This document shows, piece by piece, positions 61,013 through 64,000 of a DNA stretch of 64,000 nt. The notes beneath the pieces are model-generated. The model was not told the DNA's origin and did no database searches. It saw nothing but the letters and a program-made list of their open reading frames with translations. The stretch is from Karalla daura. Taxonomy: Eukaryota > Chordata > Actinopteri > Chaetodontiformes > Leiognathidae. The stretch covers positions 12,227,319-12,291,318 of the forward strand of contig CM055205.1 in NCBI GenBank assembly GCA_029224185.1, in the 5' to 3' direction. The first letter of the stretch is position 1. Each line of letters starts with the position of its first letter. A program made the position numbers and the translations under genes.

Positions 61013-62589
61013 TTACCGCACCGTAACTTCACTATTTCTTCTATTACATCCATACTACATACCATGCATGCCATATGTGCTATACACAGTGCATACAGCT
61101 TTGCAGACAGATGTATAACACATTTCACCATGACCTTTAGTTGGCATGTATTTTGGATGTTGACACTGTTTTATTGATACTTTATGTGCTTTTCCTTCCA
61201 ACTTGATGTTGCAACTGCTCAACAACACTTTCCCACAGGCTAATATAAAGCTCTATCTAAACTCTCCTGGCATTTCACATCCAGCCTCTCCCTCCTGCCC
61301 TGCAGTAACCTCTTTCCCGCCTTTCCCATCACCTGACCCTCTCTGCGTATACCTGCACATCTGTTTCCCATTTTCTCTCATCAGCCTTGCAGTATATATA
61401 TCGGCCCATTTCCACTCATTCCCTGCCAGATTGTCTAGTGCGGTTACGCCTTTGCTTTCCAGCCTTTCATTCTGCCTGCCTCACCACTGGACATCTGCCC
61501 GCCCGACTCCTTTTTGGAGGGCTTTGCCTGTTTTGATCTGCCCGCCTGGTTTCAAACACAAGTGAACGTGAACTCTCATTCCCACATCGTCAAATACAGA
61601 TGTTTTGTCGCCCCCCGCCATGCACCCGGCTTTCAACTATATTCCACTTTAATCCCACCTGTGACTCAAGTAGGTGACATAGCAGGTTTAGGAAGAGGAG
61701 GAAAAAAAGGTCTATGCTGGCATGAAGTTGCGGTGGATGAATGAATGGGCTGAACACCTCACCTGACCTCAGCAAACAGCTTTCTGTACTGTCTTGAACA
61801 CTGATAATGACAAATAAGTCATTTTTGTACCTAAACCTGACTAAGCTGAGTTTGTCTTTATCAGGCATCATGTTTGGTAATGTTTCTATGTGTTGTTCAA
61901 GAAAGCAATGACCATGGTTAAAAAAAGGAAGTGGGTTTCAAATTCTAATCACTCTAATATGTTTTATTGCCAAATTTTAATCTAATCCCTGTGAACCACA
62001 TTTTCTCCTCAGTTATCCATGAGTGTAGGCAGTTGTTTGGACAAAGTAGAGTATCTGAACATAATGGATCAGAGGTGTCATGTCTTGTACATTACTCACA
62101 GCACTTTCAAGTCAAACATTACTCAGAGGGCTATGATGCTGAACCTGCATGTGTTTGAATTATCTGACCTCTTGATTTGACCTTCTGATTTTGAAGTCAG
62201 ATGCCTGTGGGACTGCAACAATCTCTGCGCTAATGTAGAAAACCTACAGCTGAACACAACATGAGCAGCGAGCCCATTAGTGATGCTACAGTTTCCATGG
62301 CTAGTTAGCGTTTCAGACTCATGAAACCTTCTATTCTGCGACTGATGACAGAGTGAGCTCTGAAATGTGTAAAAGTGCGACAGGAATGATGGAAAATAAC
62401 TCGCTTGGCTAAAATCTTGACAGATATTTCGCAATATATGGATGTATTTTACGGTTTAGTCCTGTTTTTTAGGTACACTAGCGCCAGCTGTAGCAGACAT
62501 CTGGTCTGCAGCGAAAGACAACTACAACTTTCTGATGATGAAGGGATGGATGTCAAACGGGTCTGACTGAAGACTCTTTGGGGGCCACC
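61013..62589. other. Unassigned interval
   Basis: Pyrimidine-rich at about 61280-61530; otherwise single-copy-looking DNA with short frames. No exon recognised. Confidence 0.4.
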
Positions 62590-63060
62590 TCACATGCCTA
62601 GGTAGCTGCTAATTGCGCGTGAATGTGTGTGTGGATGAATGTGTGTGTTTTAATCCACAAGCGCGGATAGATGATGAACAAACACATGAGCTGTGAGACA
62701 AGAGAAGAGGGGGGGGGGAGGAAGCCTCCCTGTTTAAGTCTAAATTCCTCGTTTATTTGTTTGATTAATTTGCGCGACGGCACGCTGTAACCCCGTTCTG
62801 TCACAAGCCTCCTTCACTGGGGTTTATTTTAGCAGGGCGGTAAGTGGCCCCATAATGTCACCGTAATACTGGGTCAGGCTTTTCCGATTGGAGGGATGGG
62901 ACCGGGAGAGGAAGAGAGAGAACAGGGGGGATGAGAACGTGCGAGATGGGAAGAGAAAGGAGGAAAACGTCCCTCGTTCATCTTCCGAAAGTGAGTGTTA
63001 AAATAACACCTGGCCTGACTGGATACGCCGTGGGTGTGCTGGAAGGTTCGGGCTAACAGG
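62590..63060. promoter_or_regulatory. Candidate conserved non-coding block 25, PBX-HOX and MEIS words
   Basis: TGATTAAT (62762-62769) in TTTGTTTGATTAATTTGCGC is followed by CTGTCA (62798-62803), then a mixed segment GGCCCCATAATGTCACCG and a GA-rich tail. A G run is at 62710-62720. Confidence 0.4.
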
Positions 63061-63359
63061 AGCTGTCAGCAGAGGCGCACACATATGCAGAGTGGAGCTA
63101 ATGCTAGATCTTAATGGTGACTATTTGTATTTTTATCACACGTGTGATGCTCCTGAACCTGCGAGCCTTTACCTGTCAATACCCCCAGAGGGTCAAAACC
63201 TCTTGGCGAGAATGCAAATGCTTGAAAATGTGCCATTTCACAGGGTTGCGTGTTCATATGAGTGTGTGTGCATGCATAAAATGTTACCTCTGCATGTGTG
63301 TGCGTGAGTGTTTGTGTGTGTGCCTTAGGCAGCCATGACAGTGCTCACAGGCAAGGTAG
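63061..63359. other. Unassigned spacer with TG tract
   Basis: Short TG-rich parts at 63260-63325; no exon recognised. Confidence 0.45.
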
Positions 63360-63545
63360 ACGGTGGAGTTCGGGGAGAGGGGAGAGGGGGTGGGGGGTGT
63401 CTTGCATATTCAACGCTCTGTCGCCGGCTGTCATCGGCCAAGTGAGCGGCGAGGAGATAGGGAACTAGTCAAATTACCGGCCGTGCTCGATTCTGTCTCC
63501 AGCACTGACAAGACTGTCAGAGATGGGATTTAATCTCTTAATAAC
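63360..63545. promoter_or_regulatory. Candidate conserved non-coding block 26
   Basis: CpG-containing, repeat-poor: TTGCATATTCAACGCTC, GTCAAATTACCGGCCG and GACTGTCAGAGATGGG followed by TTTAATCTCTTAATAACG. CTGTCA (near 63513) is a MEIS/PREP word. Confidence 0.35.
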
Positions 63546-63774
63546 GAACAGGGTTGGGGATGCTTTTTTTCATCTCCATCTCTCCCTTCCTCGCTTCTTC
63601 CTTTGACCGTCTTCTGATCACATCTGCTCGTGTCGACAAATCACACACACACACACACACGCGCGCGCACAGCTCAGAAAGAGAAATATCCACGTCTGAA
63701 TATCTTATATCCCCCCTCTCCTCCTCTGTATCTCTCCATCCCTCCATCTCGCCGTCTCTAATACAAGCTGTCGT
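63546..63774. other. Spacer with CA-CG dinucleotide run
   Basis: (CA)n passing into GCGCGCGC at about 63642-63670; pyrimidine-rich at 63710-63760. Confidence 0.6.
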
Positions 63775-64000
63775 GCTAGATCATGATTGATCAGGGCCTT
63801 AGTGGCCAACACCAGCTCTCCCTCTCCCGCTGCGGAAATGAATGGGGATCAGATGCGCTCCAGCTATGAAGTTGGATGCTGAGTTATTGGTGACACAAGC
63901 GGGAGAGAGAGAGAGGAGGAGGAGGAGAGGGAGAGATGAAAATGAGGAGGAGGCAGATGAAACGAGATGAATGTCTACTCTGGGATTTATCCGCACTTAG
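63775..64000. promoter_or_regulatory. Candidate conserved non-coding block 27 (runs to window edge)
   Basis: TGATTGAT (63784-63791) is the PBX-HOX consensus, in repeat-poor DNA with GAGTTATTGGTGACAC downstream and a GA tract at 63901-63945. Probably continues beyond the window. Confidence 0.3.

Overview
The window is vertebrate nuclear DNA, most likely from a ray-finned (percomorph-type) fish. Three spliced genes lie in the first half, all on the + strand: nfe2l3 (CDS 14250-19184), cbx3 (CDS 22566-24020) and snx10 (CDS 28895-30132). This is the NFE2L3-CBX3-SNX10 order that flanks the HOXA cluster in vertebrates. The fish assignment rests on tRNA-derived SINEs with a typical fish central domain, a palindromic hAT-type MITE common in fish, short introns and abundant CA/TG microsatellites. 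The species, and whether this is the hoxAa- or hoxAb-linked copy, cannot be told from the sequence.

Layout. 1-13.7 kb: the 5' flank of nfe2l3. It has no recognisable protein gene, several SINE copies, two CCAAT-box promoter-like blocks (8.4-8.65 kb and 9.66-9.79 kb) and a large GACA/GATA microsatellite. 13.75-20.86 kb: nfe2l3 promoter, five coding exons and a long 3' UTR; intron 1 appears to use a GC donor. 20.4-21.9 kb: two diverged copies of one segment, one in the nfe2l3 3' flank and one in the cbx3 5' region. 21.7-24.5 kb: cbx3 (HP1 gamma). 25.6-30.5 kb: snx10, with a GC-rich first exon and a possible second upstream promoter. In mammals HNRNPA2B1 sits between NFE2L3 and CBX3, sharing a divergent promoter with CBX3; I see no trace of it here.

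30.5-64 kb is a gene-free interval of more than 33 kb. It alternates microsatellite and purine/pyrimidine tracts with many 100-1000 bp blocks of balanced, repeat-poor sequence rich in TAAT, TTTAT and PBX-HOX-like words. By position it corresponds to the SNX10-SKAP2 desert on the 3' side of HOXA1. I interpret these blocks as candidate conserved non-coding enhancers, but conservation itself cannot be seen without an alignment. No skap2 or hox exon is present.

The three genes are not a pathway. nfe2l3 encodes an ER-tethered CNC-bZIP activator, cbx3 a heterochromatin reader and snx10 an endosomal PX protein. Their linkage probably reflects long-range hox regulation through the neighbouring desert.
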